Shown here: piece after piece, positions 9,057 to 19,505 of the stretch
How positions within the stretch are numbered: position 1 is the stretch's first letter
How the letters are laid out: each line of letters opens with the position of its first letter
Source: Microbacterium sp. cf332
Lineage (GTDB): Bacteria; Actinomycetota; Actinomycetes; Actinomycetales; Microbacteriaceae
Assembly: GCF_900102175.1 (NCBI RefSeq)
Contig: NZ_FNKN01000003.1
Coordinates: 310,414 to 374,413, forward strand
DNA length: 64,000 nt
Direction of reading: 5' to 3'
Made by a program: the position numbers and the translations under genes
Notes under the pieces: model-generated
What the model was told of the DNA's origin: nothing
The model's database searches: none
What the model saw: only the letters and a program-made list of their open reading frames with translations

Positions 9057-10133
9057 GTGTTCGAGTCCGTCCGGGGGCTGCTCGACGAGCACCGCGCGGT
9101 CCAGGAGGAGCTCTCCGACCCCGCGGTGCACGCCGACGCCGCGCGCGCGAAGCGCGTCAACCGCCGGTACGCCGAACTGTCGCGGATCGTCGCGGCCCAC
9201 GATGCGTGGGTCGCGGCGTCCGACGACCTCGAGGCGGCGCGCGAGCTCGCGCGTGACGACGAGGCGTTCGCCGCTGAGGTGCCGGTCCTCGAAGAGGGGC
9301 TGCGCGAGGCGCAGGAGCGCCTCCGCCGACTGCTCATCCCGCGCGACCCCGACGACGCGCGCGACGTGATCATGGAGATCAAGCAGGGCGAAGGGGGAGC
9401 GGAATCCGCTCTCTTCGCCGCCGACCTGCTGCGGATGTACATGCAGTACGCCGCGTCGCGCGGCTGGAAGACCGAGCTGCTGGAGCGCAACGAATCCGAC
9501 CTCGGCGGCTTCAAGGACGTCCAGGTCGCCATCAAGGGGTCGTCGTCCGACCCCTCGCAGGGTGTGTGGGCCCACCTCAAGTACGAGGGCGGCGTGCACC
9601 GCGTGCAACGCGTGCCCGCCACCGAGTCGCAGGGCCGCATCCACACGTCGACGACGGGCGTGCTCGTGTTTCCCGAGGTCGACGAGCCCGAAGAGGTCAC
9701 GATCGACCCGAACGATCTCAAGATCGACGTCTTCCGTTCGTCGGGACCGGGCGGGCAGTCGGTCAACACGACCGACTCCGCGGTGCGCATCACGCATGTT
9801 CCGACGGGCATCGTCGTCTCGATGCAGAACGAGAAGAGCCAGCTGCAGAACCGCGAGGCGGGCATGCGCGTGCTCCGGGCGCGGCTGCTCGCGAAGCAGC
9901 AGGAGGAGCGGGATGCCGCGGCATCCGATGCCCGCCGTTCGCAGATCCGCGGCATGGACCGTTCCGAGCGCATCCGCACGTACAACTTCCCTGAGAACCG
10001 CATCGCCGATCACCGCACCGGCTATAAGGCCTACAACCTCGATCAGGTCATGGACGGCGCGCTCGCACCGGTCGTCGACAGCTGCATCGCCGCCGACGAA
10101 GAGGCTCGTCTGGCCGCCCTCGCCGACGACTGA
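9057..10133 (+). CDS. prfA: Peptide chain release factor 1
   Basis: Recognises UAA and UAG stop codons and triggers peptide release. 358 residues. The codon-reading tripeptide is PAT (187-189, in [10 protein letters not shown]), which distinguishes RF1 from RF2, and the catalytic GGQ is at 232-234 ([14 protein letters not shown]). GTG start 2 bases after the rho stop, so it is translated as the distal gene of the rho transcript. Its modifying enzyme PrmC is not directly downstream as usual: a minus-strand cysK-cysE pair intervenes. Confidence 0.97.
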   Translation: MFESVRGLLDEHRAVQEELSDPAVHADAARAKRVNRRYAELSRIVAAHDAWVAASDDLEAARELARDDEAFAAEVPVLEEGLREAQERLRRLLIPRDPDDARDVIMEIKQGEGGAESALFAADLLRMYMQYAASRGWKTELLERNESDLGGFKDVQVAIKGSSSDPSQGVWAHLKYEGGVHRVQRVPATESQGRIHTSTTGVLVFPEVDEPEEVTIDPNDLKIDVFRSSGPGGQSVNTTDSAVRITHVPTGIVVSMQNEKSQLQNREAGMRVLRARLLAKQQEERDAAASDARRSQIRGMDRSERIRTYNFPENRIADHRTGYKAYNLDQVMDGALAPVVDSCIAADEEARLAALADD

Positions 10134-10149
10134 CTTCCCACCCCCACCC

Positions 10150-10213
10150 CGTCGACTCGCCGGAATCTGCGGGTCAGGCGACCCCTGCACCCGCCGTTGC
10201 TGGCGAGTCGACG
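10150..10213. repeat. REP-like 12-bp inverted repeat between convergent prfA and cysE
   Basis: Arms CGTCGACTCGCC (10150-10161) and GGCGAGTCGACG (10202-10213) are perfectly complementary, with a 40-base loop. The loop holds nested shorter repeats (GGGTC/GACCC at 10171-10184; GCGGGT/ACCCGC). It lies in the gap between two converging genes, as expected for a bidirectional terminator or a dispersed palindromic element. No T-tract is present. Confidence 0.6.
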
Positions 10214-10232
10214 GAGCACCGCGACGGGGGAG

Positions 10233-10805
10233 TCAGATGTGGTACTCGGGCGCGGTCAGCACCGCGCGGGTGTCGTCGCCTTCGCGGCGCGGCCGCGGCT
10301 TGGCGGGCACTCCGACCAGCACGGAATCGGCCGGCGCGTCCTTCGTGACGACGGCGTTGGCGCCGACGACGCTCCCGGCGCCGATCGTGATCGGGCCGAG
10401 GATCTTCGCCCCCGCGCCCACGGCCACGCCGTCCTCGAGCGTGGGGTGGCGCTTGCCGGCGTGCCGGGTGCGGCCGCCCAGCGTGACCCCGTGGTAGAGC
10501 ATGACGTCGTCGCCGATGACCGCGGTCTCGCCGATCACGACGCCCATGCCGTGGTCGATGAAGAAGCGCCGCCCGATCTCGGCACCCGGGTGGATCTCGA
10601 TACCGGTGAACCACCGGGTGACCTGAGACCCGGCGCGCGCGAGGAAACGCGCGCGCCGGGTCCAGAGTCGATGCGTGATGCGATGCGACCACACCGCGTG
10701 CAGCCCCGGGTACAGCAGCGCGATCTCGAGGCCGCTGCGCGCCGCGGGGTCGCGGAGCTTCGCGGCGGCCAGATCTTCGCGGATGCGTGCTCGGAGCGTG
10801 CCCAT
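10233..10805 (-). CDS. cysE: Serine O-acetyltransferase
   Basis: Transfers acetyl from acetyl-CoA to L-serine to make O-acetylserine for cysteine synthesis. 190 residues, the short bacterial form without the long N-terminal domain of E. coli CysE. Left-handed beta-helix hexapeptide repeats run from ~70 ([10 protein letters not shown]) onward, with the catalytic segment [12 protein letters not shown] and GVTLGG. C-terminal [10 protein letters not shown] is typical; the last residue is Ile, as in many CysE tails that dock into CysK. Its ATG overlaps the cysK stop by one base (TGATG). Confidence 0.96.
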   Translation of the reverse strand: MGTLRARIREDLAAAKLRDPAARSGLEIALLYPGLHAVWSHRITHRLWTRRARFLARAGSQVTRWFTGIEIHPGAEIGRRFFIDHGMGVVIGETAVIGDDVMLYHGVTLGGRTRHAGKRHPTLEDGVAVGAGAKILGPITIGAGSVVGANAVVTKDAPADSVLVGVPAKPRPRREGDDTRAVLTAPEYHI

Positions 10806-11758
10806 CAGTCTTCGCGGAGGCCCTCGAACAGCGGGGTCGAGAGGTAGCGCTCGCCGAACGACGGGATGATCACGACGATGTTCTTGCCCTCGGCCTCGGG
10901 ACGTGCCGCGACCTGCAGGGCGGCCCAGACGGCGGCGCCCGACGAGATGCCGACGAGGATGCCCTCCTTCTGCGCCACCTCGCGCGCGACCCGGATCGCG
11001 TCGTCGAACGTGACGTCCTGCACCTCGTCGATGACGCCCTGATCGAGGATCGGGGGGATGAAGTTCGGGCCGATGCCCTGGATCTTGTGCGGGCCCGGCT
11101 TGCCCTCGGTCAGCAGCGGCGAGTCCTTCGGCTCGACGGCCACGACCTGCACGTCGGAGACCCGCTCCTTGAGCACCTGGCCGACGCCCGTGATGGTGCC
11201 GCCCGTGCCGATGCCGGCGACGAAGTAGCCGACCTGCCCGTCGGTGTCGCGCAGGATCTCCTCCGCGGTCGTGCGGCGGTGGACCTCGGGGTTCGCCTCG
11301 TTGGCGAACTGCTTCGCGAGCACGGCCCCCGGCGTCTCGGACGCGATCTTCTCCGCCTCCGACACGGCGCCCTTCATCCCGAGCGAGGGGTCGGTCAGGA
11401 CCAGCTCGGCGCCGTACGCCTTCAACAGCAGGCGGCGCTCGATCGACATCGACGAGGGCATCGTGAGGATGACGCGGTATCCGCGTGCGGCGCCGACCAT
11501 GGCGAGCGCGATGCCGGTGTTGCCGCTCGTGCCCTCGACGATCGTTCCGCCGGGCTGCAGCGCGCCGGCCTTCTCGGCGGCGTCGACGATGGCGATGCCG
11601 AGGCGGTCCTTGACCGACGACGCCGGGTTGTAGAACTCGAGCTTGGCGAGCACGGTGCCCGGCAGGCCCTCGCTGACCCGGTTCAGACGCACGAGAGGGG
11701 TGTTGCCGTACGCGGTGGTGATGTCGGGATGGATGCCGTGGGTGACCGGTTCGGACAT
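10805..11758 (-). CDS. cysK: Cysteine synthase (O-acetylserine sulfhydrylase)
   Basis: PLP enzyme that makes L-cysteine from O-acetylserine and sulfide. 317 residues. The PLP lysine is K50 in [11 protein letters not shown], the substrate loop reads [12 protein letters not shown], and the phosphate-binding loop reads [13 protein letters not shown] at 11758 is preceded on the minus strand by GAAAGG. It forms a two-gene unit with cysE, which supplies its substrate and usually binds it as the cysteine synthase complex. The unit is divergent from prmC and sits between prfA and prmC. Confidence 0.97.
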   Translation of the reverse strand: MSEPVTHGIHPDITTAYGNTPLVRLNRVSEGLPGTVLAKLEFYNPASSVKDRLGIAIVDAAEKAGALQPGGTIVEGTSGNTGIALAMVGAARGYRVILTMPSSMSIERRLLLKAYGAELVLTDPSLGMKGAVSEAEKIASETPGAVLAKQFANEANPEVHRRTTAEEILRDTDGQVGYFVAGIGTGGTITGVGQVLKERVSDVQVVAVEPKDSPLLTEGKPGPHKIQGIGPNFIPPILDQGVIDEVQDVTFDDAIRVAREVAQKEGILVGISSGAAVWAALQVAARPEAEGKNIVVIIPSFGERYLSTPLFEGLRED

Positions 11759-11810
11759 GACTGCCTTTCGGGTTTCGAGCGGATGCCGCGACGCGGCGGG
11801 ATCAGCGCCC

Positions 11811-11816
11811 AGCCTA
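11811..11816 (-). promoter_or_regulatory. -10 box of cysK-cysE
   Basis: TAGGCT on the minus strand, 52 bases before the cysK ATG, leaving a leader of ~45 bases with a GAAAGG Shine-Dalgarno. No obvious Cys-codon leader peptide is present. Confidence 0.5.
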
Positions 11817-11866
11817 TTGTCGCCGTCTGCGCGGGGACCCGAATGTGACGAACACGCACGCCTGAC

Positions 11867-11872
11867 TAGGCT
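11867..11872 (+). promoter_or_regulatory. -10 box of prmC, leaderless type
   Basis: TAGGCT followed by 10 bases and the prmC ATG. The transcript would start at or within a few bases of the start codon. Confidence 0.55.
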
Positions 11873-11882
11873 TGTCGGCGCC

Positions 11883-12764
11883 ATGAGCACCGCGACCGCC
11901 CCCGTTCCGACCCTGACCGAGGTCCTCCGCGCGGCGACCGCCGAGCTCGCGGCCGCGTTCGTGCCGACCCCGCAGGTCGACGCCGAGCTGCTCGCGGCCC
12001 ACGTGCTCGGCATCGGTCGCGGCGAGCTCTCGGCGGCCGTCTTCCGCGGCGATGCCATCGAGGCGTCGGCGGCTGCCGAGCTGTCCCACCTGATCGCGCG
12101 GCGTGCCGCCCGCGAGCCGCTGCAGCACCTGACCGGCGTCGCTCCGTTCCGGCACCTCGAGCTGCGCGTCGGGCCGGGCGTGTTCGTCCCCCGTCCCGAG
12201 ACCGAGTCGGTCGCCCAGATCGCCATCGATCTCCTGCGGGCCGTCGCGGGGCCCGAGCCGGTCGCCGTCGACCTCGGCACGGGATCGGGCGCGATCGCCC
12301 TCTCGCTCGCGACCGAGGTGCCGCACGCGCGGGTGCACGCGGCGGAGAACTCCGTCGACGCCTTCATCTGGACGAAGGAGAACTTCGCCCTCGTGGGCGC
12401 GCCGAACGCGCGGCTCGCCTTCATCGACCTCGAGCACGCGTTCCCGGAACTCGACGGCACCGTGTCGGTGCTCGTCTCCAACCCGCCGTACGTGCCCGAC
12501 GACGCGATCCCGCGCGACCCCGAGGTGCGGCTGTGGGACCCGCCTGTCGCGCTGTACGGGGGAGCGGACGGGCTCGACGTCGTCCGTACCCTCTCCCGAG
12601 TCGGGCTGCGCCTCGTCCACCCCGGCGGCAGCATCGTGATCGAGCACGGCGAGCTGCAGGGCGCCGCGATCCGCGGCATCCTGACCGCCGACGGATGGTC
12701 CGCGGCGGCGACGCACCCCGATCTCACGCTGCGCGATCGCACCACGACGGCCGTCCGCTCCTGA
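11883..12764 (+). CDS. prmC: Release factor glutamine methyltransferase
   Basis: SAM-dependent enzyme that methylates the Gln of the GGQ motif in RF1 and RF2. 293 residues. An N-terminal helical domain holds the release factor; the SAM-binding motif [12 protein letters not shown] is near residue 129, and the catalytic NPPY is at 200-203. ATG 11883 is chosen because it follows a TAGGCT -10 by 10 bases and matches the family N-terminus; a longer in-frame reading back to 11643 overlaps cysK. It has its own promoter because cysK-cysE lies between it and prfA. Confidence 0.95.
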   Translation: MSTATAPVPTLTEVLRAATAELAAAFVPTPQVDAELLAAHVLGIGRGELSAAVFRGDAIEASAAAELSHLIARRAAREPLQHLTGVAPFRHLELRVGPGVFVPRPETESVAQIAIDLLRAVAGPEPVAVDLGTGSGAIALSLATEVPHARVHAAENSVDAFIWTKENFALVGAPNARLAFIDLEHAFPELDGTVSVLVSNPPYVPDDAIPRDPEVRLWDPPVALYGGADGLDVVRTLSRVGLRLVHPGGSIVIEHGELQGAAIRGILTADGWSAAATHPDLTLRDRTTTAVRS

Positions 12765-12783
12765 GACCGGGCGGCCTCCGCCG

Positions 12784-12789
12784 TACACT
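12784..12789 (+). promoter_or_regulatory. -10 box of sua5, leaderless type
   Basis: TACACT, then 9 bases, then the ATG of sua5. It lies in the 34-base gap after prmC. Confidence 0.5.
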
Positions 12790-12798
12790 GGAGCGGTC

Positions 12799-13557
12799 AT
12801 GTCTCCCGTTTTCGACTGCCGCGACGAGACCCAGGTCCTCCCCGGCATGCGCCAGGCGCGCCAGGCCATCGGCCGGGGCGATCTCATCGTGATCCCCACC
12901 GACACCGTCTACGGCGTCGCCGCCGACGCTTTCAGCGCGTCCGCGGTGACCAAGCTGCTCGCCGCCAAGGGGCGGGGGAGGCAGTCGCCGCCGCCGGTGC
13001 TCGTCGCCGGCATCTCGACGATGCGCGCGCTCGTCGCAGAGGTCCCCGAGCCGGTCGAGCGACTGGTCGAGGCCTTCTGGCCCGGCGGTCTCACCATCGT
13101 CCTGCCCGCCCAGCCGTCGCTGTCGTGGGATCTGGGCGAGACGCGCGGGACGGTCGCGGTACGCATGCCCGCCGATCGATTCGCCCTGGAACTGCTCGAG
13201 GAGTGCGGCCCGCTCGCCGTGTCGAGTGCGAACCTGACGAAGATGAACGCGGCCGTCACGATCGACGACGCGATGCGGATGCTCGGCGAGAGCGTCTCGG
13301 TCTACCTCGACGGCGGACCGGCGGCCACGGGTGTCGCCTCGACGATCGTCGACGCGACGACGCTCGTCGGACCCGATCCGACCCCGGTGCGGGTGCTCCG
13401 CGAGGGTGCGGTCAGCCGCGAAGCGCTGCGTGACGTGCTGGGCGATCTCCTCGAGCCCGACCCGGAACCGGAGCACGCGGAGGCGGCCAACCGCACGCCC
13501 GGCGACCCGGGCTCCACGGGCAGCGCCGGCGAGGCCGCCGGCGGCAGCGTCGCGTGA
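12799..13557 (+). CDS. sua5: L-threonylcarbamoyladenylate synthase
   Basis: TsaC/Sua5 family enzyme that makes threonylcarbamoyl-AMP from threonine, bicarbonate and ATP for the t6A modification of ANN-decoding tRNAs. 252 residues with a single YrdC domain: GDLIVIPTDTVYGVAADA near the N-terminus, VRMPAD, and AVSSANLT. The last ~35 residues are a low-complexity Glu/Pro/Gly tail. It lacks the full Sua5 C-terminal domain, so TsaC would be an equally fair name. The stop overlaps the next start as GTGA. Confidence 0.92.
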   Translation: MSPVFDCRDETQVLPGMRQARQAIGRGDLIVIPTDTVYGVAADAFSASAVTKLLAAKGRGRQSPPPVLVAGISTMRALVAEVPEPVERLVEAFWPGGLTIVLPAQPSLSWDLGETRGTVAVRMPADRFALELLEECGPLAVSSANLTKMNAAVTIDDAMRMLGESVSVYLDGGPAATGVASTIVDATTLVGPDPTPVRVLREGAVSREALRDVLGDLLEPDPEPEHAEAANRTPGDPGSTGSAGEAAGGSVA

Positions 13558-14705
13558 GGCTCTACCTGGCCACATTCGTGGTCACGGCCATCGTCACCTT
13601 CGGGCTGACCTGGCTCGTCCTCAAGGTCAGCCTGCGCTACAAGCTTTACCCCGCGATCCGGGAGCGCGACGTCCACAAGACGCCCACTCCCCGTCTCGGT
13701 GGCGTCGGGATGTTCCTGGGCGCGGCCGCGGTCATCCTCGCATCGTCGCAGGTACCGTTCTTCTCGATCTTCTGGGCGGAGCCCGAGCCGATCTGGGCCA
13801 TCCTCGCCGCGACGGCGCTCATCGTGGCGGTCGGCGTCGCCGACGATCTGTGGGACCTCGACTGGCTCATCAAGCTCGGAGCGCAGTTCGCCGCCGCGGC
13901 GATCGTCGTGGGCTTCGGCGGCGTGCAGATGTACACCATCCCCGTCGGCGGCCAGACGGTGGTCTCGAGTGCCGCGAGCTTCACCATCACCGTCTTCTCG
14001 ATCGTCGTCGTGATGAACGCCGTCAACTTCATCGATGGCCTCGACGGTCTCGTCGCCGGCGTCGCGCTGATCGCCAACGGGGTGTTCTTCACCTACACCT
14101 ACCTGCTGGGCCGCGACTTCGGGGCGAGCAGCTACGCGAACCTCGCCTCGTTCCTCGCGGTGGTGCTGCTCGGGGTGTGCGCAGGCTTCCTGCCCCTCAA
14201 CTGGAATCCGGCCAAGCTCTTCATGGGCGACTCCGGAGCGCTCATGATCGGGCTGCTCATGAGCTGCTCCGCCATCCTCGTCACGGGAACGCTCGTTCCC
14301 GCGACCGGCGACAACGACGTGTTCGGCCGGTCGCAGCTTCTCGGAGCGTTCATCCCGATCCTCCTCCCGGTGGTCGTCGTGCTGCTGCCTCTGCTCGACT
14401 TCGGCATGGCCGTGATCCGCAGGATGGCGCGCGGCAAGTCGCCGTTCTCCCCGGACCGCAAGCACCTCCACCACCGCATGCTCGACATGGGCCACAGCGA
14501 CCGCGATGCCGTCCTCGTCTTCTACGCGTGGACGACGGTCGTCAGCCTCTCGGTGCTGCTCATGTACATCGGCACCACCGCCGCCTGGCCGGGGGACTAC
14601 CTCTTCGGCCTCGGCTTCCTCGTCCTCGGCGTCGCCGCCTGCCTCGTCGTCACCCTCATCCCCGCCCGGTCCCGGCGGGTCGTCTCATCCGTGGAGAACT
14701 CATGA
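13554..14705 (+). CDS. wecA: Polyprenyl-phosphate GlcNAc-1-phosphate transferase (MraY/WecA family)
   Basis: Membrane enzyme that moves a sugar-1-phosphate from a UDP-sugar to a polyprenyl phosphate, starting cell-envelope polymer synthesis. 383 residues and about ten membrane segments. Family marks are GVADDLWDLDWLIKLGAQF (Asp-rich motif), NFIDGLDGL, FMGDSGAL and the KHLHHRMLD loop. The position before the atp operon matches the rfe/wecA gene of mycobacteria. The GTG start overlaps the sua5 stop and its own stop overlaps the next gene (ATGA). Sugar specificity cannot be read from sequence. Confidence 0.9.
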   Translation: MRLYLATFVVTAIVTFGLTWLVLKVSLRYKLYPAIRERDVHKTPTPRLGGVGMFLGAAAVILASSQVPFFSIFWAEPEPIWAILAATALIVAVGVADDLWDLDWLIKLGAQFAAAAIVVGFGGVQMYTIPVGGQTVVSSAASFTITVFSIVVVMNAVNFIDGLDGLVAGVALIANGVFFTYTYLLGRDFGASSYANLASFLAVVLLGVCAGFLPLNWNPAKLFMGDSGALMIGLLMSCSAILVTGTLVPATGDNDVFGRSQLLGAFIPILLPVVVVLLPLLDFGMAVIRRMARGKSPFSPDRKHLHHRMLDMGHSDRDAVLVFYAWTTVVSLSVLLMYIGTTAAWPGDYLFGLGFLVLGVAACLVVTLIPARSRRVVSSVENS

Positions 14706-15160
14706 ACCAGAAGACCCTGTCGAGTACGCCGATTCTGCGAGCCGCGCTGACGTGGGGGCTCGTCGTCGGTGCCGCTGTCGCTGTCGTCGCCGCCGTCGTG
14801 GGTGGGCTCGTCGCCGGATCCGAGGGCGCATGGAGCGGCGTGATCGGCGCGGCTGTAGGGATGATCTTCCCCGCCCTCACTGCGCTCAGCATCCTGATCG
14901 CCAACCGCTGGTACGGGCAGGAGATGTTCCTTCCGATCTACTTCGGCATCGTGATGGGTGGCTGGGTCGTCAAGTTCGCCCTCGTGCTCGTCGCGCTCTT
15001 GGTCATCAGCCGCATCGACTGGATCGTCTCGCCGATGTTCTTCTTCGCCCTGGTTGCCGCCGCGATCGGAGCGATCACTGTCGATCTCGTCGTGATGGCT
15101 CGTATGCGCCTGCCTCACGTGTCGGACACCACCCTGCCGGAGACCAATCCGGAGGTCTGA
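14702..15160 (+). CDS. AtpI-like small membrane protein before the atp operon
   Basis: 152 residues with four membrane segments (~12-33, 42-62, 76-99, 106-128). It is in the position where atpI-type genes sit in many bacteria and resembles them in size and topology, but I see no diagnostic motif. AtpI/UncI proteins assist c-ring assembly or Mg handling; that role here is inference. ATG overlaps the wecA stop (ATGA), so it is translationally coupled to wecA rather than to atpB, which has its own promoter 43 bases downstream. Confidence 0.75.
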   Translation: MNQKTLSSTPILRAALTWGLVVGAAVAVVAAVVGGLVAGSEGAWSGVIGAAVGMIFPALTALSILIANRWYGQEMFLPIYFGIVMGGWVVKFALVLVALLVISRIDWIVSPMFFFALVAAAIGAITVDLVVMARMRLPHVSDTTLPETNPEV

Positions 15161-15202
15161 CCGTTCCGGGATTCCGATGACAGGCTGGGCTCGGTTGTTT
15201 GA

Positions 15203-15208
15203 TAGGCT
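15203..15208 (+). promoter_or_regulatory. -10 box of the atp operon
   Basis: TAGGCT in the context TTGTTTGATAGGCTGAC, about 110 bases before atpB. It is more AT-rich than its surroundings. It gives the atp mRNA a ~105-base leader holding the hairpin at 15218-15260. Confidence 0.55.
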
Positions 15209-15217
15209 GACACAGCA

Positions 15218-15260
15218 CTTCACGGACGGTGGGCAGCGGCGACGCTGAGGCCCCGTGAAG
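15218..15260 (+). promoter_or_regulatory. Structured 5' leader of the atp operon
   Basis: Outer arms CTTCACGG (15218-15225) and CCGTGAAG (15253-15260) pair perfectly and enclose a second hairpin, CAGCG-GCGA-CGCTG (15234-15247), with a GNRA tetraloop. The structure begins ~10 bases after the presumed transcription start. It could stabilise the long atp mRNA; no known riboswitch is recognised. Confidence 0.5.
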
Positions 15261-15319
15261 ATCTCTTCTCATACTTACCGAGCTGGTTCACGCTGGCACG
15301 AGAAGCTGGAGCCAACCCG

Positions 15320-16403
<1,084 letters not shown>

Positions 16404-16431
16404 TCCGCTCGCCATTCACCAAGAGGGAGGC

Positions 16432-16986
16432 ATGATGGTCGACGCACTGCTCACCGTCGCCGCCGAAGAGGGCTCCGGTAACCCGCTGCTGCCCGCCTAC
16501 TACGACATCATCTGGTCGGGCGTCTGCTTCGTCATCATCGTTCTCGTTGTCGTCTTCTACGCGCTGCCCCGTGTCACCACGGTGCTCGACGCGCGCAGCG
16601 CGGCCATCGAGGGCAACATCGCCAAGGCCGACGAGGCTCAGCGCAAGGCCGAGGCGGCGCTCGAGGAGTACACCGCCCAGCTCGCCGACGCCCGCAAGGA
16701 AGCCGGCGAGATCCGTGACGCCGCTCGCGAGGACGGTCGCAAGATCGTCAGCGAGGCGAAGCAGAACGCGTCGGCCGAGGCCGAGCGTCTCACCGCCGCA
16801 GCGCACACGCAGATCGAAGCCGAGCGCCAGGCGGCCGTCGTGTCGCTCCGCAGCGAGGTCGGCACGCTGGCCCTCGACCTGGCCGGCGGCGTGATCGGCG
16901 AGACCCTGTCGGACGACCAGAAGGCTCAGGCCGTCGTCGACCGCTTCCTCACCGACCTCGAGGCCTCCGAGAAGGCGTCGAACTGA
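16432..16986 (+). CDS. atpF: ATP synthase Fo subunit b
   Basis: Peripheral stalk subunit: one N-terminal membrane helix (~21-43), then a long charged helix (~50-160) rich in Ala, Glu, Lys and Arg for dimerisation and binding subunit delta. 184 residues. Two in-frame ATGs at 16432 and 16435 follow GAGGGAGGC; the second has slightly better spacing. The stop codon overlaps the atpH ATG by one base (TGATG), indicating coupling. Confidence 0.95.
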   Translation: MMVDALLTVAAEEGSGNPLLPAYYDIIWSGVCFVIIVLVVVFYALPRVTTVLDARSAAIEGNIAKADEAQRKAEAALEEYTAQLADARKEAGEIRDAAREDGRKIVSEAKQNASAEAERLTAAAHTQIEAERQAAVVSLRSEVGTLALDLAGGVIGETLSDDQKAQAVVDRFLTDLEASEKASN

Positions 16987-17774
16987 TGGGCAGCGCGACC
17001 ACTCAGGCTCTCGCCGCGACGACGGCGGCGGTCGCCGAGACTCCCGGGCTGACGCTCGACGTCTCGCGCGAGCTGTTCGTCGCCGCGCGGGCTCTGGCGG
17101 ACTCGCCGCAGCTGAGCGGCGCGCTGACGGACAACGCGGCCTCGTCGTCTGCCCGCGACAAGGTCGTCGGCGATGTGTTCGGTCCGGCCTTCGCGGCGCA
17201 GACCGTCTCACTGCTGCGCACCGCTGCGGGTCAGCGCTGGTCGTCGGCCGACGACTTCGTCGACGCCGTCGAGGAGCTGGCGATCCGTGTCGCGGCCGTC
17301 GCCGATGCGGGTGACCTCGAGAACGAGCTGTTCGGTGTGCTGCACACCATCTCGGCGAACCCGCAGCTCGAGCTCGCGCTCGGCAGCCGTCTCGGTGAGC
17401 AGTCGGCCAAGGGAGCTCTCGTCGAGCGTCTGCTCGATGGACGCGGCGGCGACGGCACCCGTCTGGTCGCCTCGTCGGTCGTGCAGCGCCCGCGCGAGCG
17501 TCGTGTACGTCAGCTGCTCGAGCGCGCCATCCGCATCGTGTCGAGCCAGCGCGGCCGCATCGTGGCGAGCGTCCGAACGGCGACCGCCCTGAACGACCAG
17601 CAGCGCTCGCGGCTGGCCGAGACCCTCTCGAGCCGATACGGCACGCCCGTCTCGCTCAACCTCGTCGTCGACCCCGCGGTCGTCGGCGGGCTGCGCATCG
17701 AGATCGGCGACGACGTCATCGACGCGACCGTCGCCTCCCGCCTCTCCGATCTCCGCCAGCGACTGGCGGGCTGA
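16986..17774 (+). CDS. atpH: ATP synthase F1 subunit delta
   Basis: Joins the peripheral stalk to the F1 head. 262 residues, longer than the ~177 of E. coli but normal for actinobacteria, where the N-terminal helical part is extended. The C-terminal region has the family signature SLNLVVDPAVVGGLRIEIGDDVIDATV. It is not fused to a second b domain as in mycobacterial AtpFH. ATG shares a base with the atpF stop. Confidence 0.95.
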   Translation: MGSATTQALAATTAAVAETPGLTLDVSRELFVAARALADSPQLSGALTDNAASSSARDKVVGDVFGPAFAAQTVSLLRTAAGQRWSSADDFVDAVEELAIRVAAVADAGDLENELFGVLHTISANPQLELALGSRLGEQSAKGALVERLLDGRGGDGTRLVASSVVQRPRERRVRQLLERAIRIVSSQRGRIVASVRTATALNDQQRSRLAETLSSRYGTPVSLNLVVDPAVVGGLRIEIGDDVIDATVASRLSDLRQRLAG

Positions 17775-17846
17775 CCCACCTCCCGCCCTCCCGGGCGCAT
17801 CGGCCGGACGCATCCGGACCCACAGACTCAGGACCGAAGGAACACC

Positions 17847-19487
17847 ATGGCAGAACTGTCCATCAGCCCGGATGTCATCCGTGACGCGCTGAAAGACTTC
17901 GTCGCCGCGTACGAGCCCACCGGGGCCGCCGCGACCGAGGTCGGCACCGTCGTCGACGCGGCCGACGGCATCGCCCACGTCGAGGGTCTGCCCGGCGTCA
18001 TGGCGAACGAGCTCGTCCGCTTCGAGAACGGCGTCGAGGGCCTCGCGCAGAACCTCGACGAGCACGAGATCGGTGTCGTCGTCCTCGGCGACTTCGCCGG
18101 GATCCAGGCGGGCCAGAAGGTCACCCGTACCGGCGAGGTGCTGTCGGTCGGCGTCGGCGAGGGCTACCTCGGCCGCGTCGTCGACCCGCTCGGCAACCCG
18201 ATCGACGGACTCGGCGAGGTCGCGACCGTCGGGCGCCGCGCGCTCGAGCTGCAGGCGCCCGGCGTCATGCAGCGCAAGTCGGTCCACGAGCCGATGCAGA
18301 CCGGAATCAAGGCCATCGACGCGATGATCCCCGTCGGCCGCGGCCAGCGCCAGCTCATCATCGGCGACCGCCAGACCGGCAAGACGGCGATCGCGATCGA
18401 CACGATCATCAACCAGAAGGCCAACTGGGAATCCGGCGACGTCAACAAGCAGGTCCGCTGCATCTACGTCGCGATCGGCCAGAAGGGCTCGACCATCGCT
18501 TCGGTGAAGGGCGCGCTCGAGGACGCCGGCGCCATGGAGTACACGACGATCGTCGCCGCTCCGGCATCCGACCCCGCCGGCTTCAAGTACCTGGCCCCCT
18601 ACACCGGCTCGGCCATCGGTCAGCACTGGATGTACGAGGGCAAGCACGTCCTGATCATCTTCGACGACCTGTCGAAGCAGGCCGAGGCGTACCGCGCCGT
18701 TTCGCTGCTCCTGCGTCGCCCGCCGGGCCGCGAGGCATACCCCGGCGACGTGTTCTACCTGCACTCGCGTCTGCTGGAGCGTTGCGCGAAGCTGTCCGAC
18801 GAGCTGGGCGCCGGCTCGATGACGGGTCTGCCGATCATCGAGACGAAGGCCAACGACGTCTCGGCGTACATCCCGACGAACGTCATCTCGATCACCGACG
18901 GCCAGATCTTCCTGCAGTCCGACCTCTTCAACGCGAACCAGCGTCCCGCAGTCGACGTGGGCATCTCGGTGTCGCGCGTCGGTGGTGACGCCCAGGTCAA
19001 GTCGATCAAGAAGGTGTCGGGCACGCTGAAGCTCGAGCTCGCCCAGTACCGCTCGCTCGAGGCGTTCGCGATGTTCGCGTCCGACCTCGACGCCGCGTCG
19101 CGTCGTCAGCTGGCTCGCGGAGCCCGTCTGACCGAGCTTCTCAAGCAGCCCCAGTACTCGCCGTACCCCGTCGAGGAGCAGGTCGTCTCGATCTGGGCCG
19201 GCACCAACGGGAAGCTCGACACGATCGAGGTCGAGGACGTCCTGACCTTCGAGCGCGACCTGCTCGACTACCTCAAGCGCAACACGTCGATCCTCGACAC
19301 GCTGCGTGAGACGAACGTGCTGGGTGACGACACCGTCGCCGAGCTCGAGAAGGTCGTCGACGCGTTCGTGCTCGAGTTCCAGGGCGGCAAGGGTCAGGCC
19401 ATCAACAAGCCGGGCCACGAGGAGACCGCTGCTGCCGCGGCCGATGACGTGAACCAGGAGCAGATCGTCAAGGGCCGCCGCGGCTGA
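17847..19487 (+). CDS. atpA: ATP synthase F1 subunit alpha
   Basis: Non-catalytic nucleotide-binding subunit of the alpha3beta3 head. 546 residues. Walker A GDRQTGKT is at 173-180, the [20 protein letters not shown] hinge is near 105, and the family signature [17 protein letters not shown] is near 370. The C-terminal ~30 residues are longer than in E. coli and Ala/Glu-rich, as in other actinobacteria. Shine-Dalgarno GAAGGAAC precedes the ATG; 72 untranslated bases separate it from atpH. Confidence 0.98.
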   Translation: MAELSISPDVIRDALKDFVAAYEPTGAAATEVGTVVDAADGIAHVEGLPGVMANELVRFENGVEGLAQNLDEHEIGVVVLGDFAGIQAGQKVTRTGEVLSVGVGEGYLGRVVDPLGNPIDGLGEVATVGRRALELQAPGVMQRKSVHEPMQTGIKAIDAMIPVGRGQRQLIIGDRQTGKTAIAIDTIINQKANWESGDVNKQVRCIYVAIGQKGSTIASVKGALEDAGAMEYTTIVAAPASDPAGFKYLAPYTGSAIGQHWMYEGKHVLIIFDDLSKQAEAYRAVSLLLRRPPGREAYPGDVFYLHSRLLERCAKLSDELGAGSMTGLPIIETKANDVSAYIPTNVISITDGQIFLQSDLFNANQRPAVDVGISVSRVGGDAQVKSIKKVSGTLKLELAQYRSLEAFAMFASDLDAASRRQLARGARLTELLKQPQYSPYPVEEQVVSIWAGTNGKLDTIEVEDVLTFERDLLDYLKRNTSILDTLRETNVLGDDTVAELEKVVDAFVLEFQGGKGQAINKPGHEETAAAAADDVNQEQIVKGRRG

Positions 19488-19505
19488 CGCGGAGGACGAC
19501 ACACT

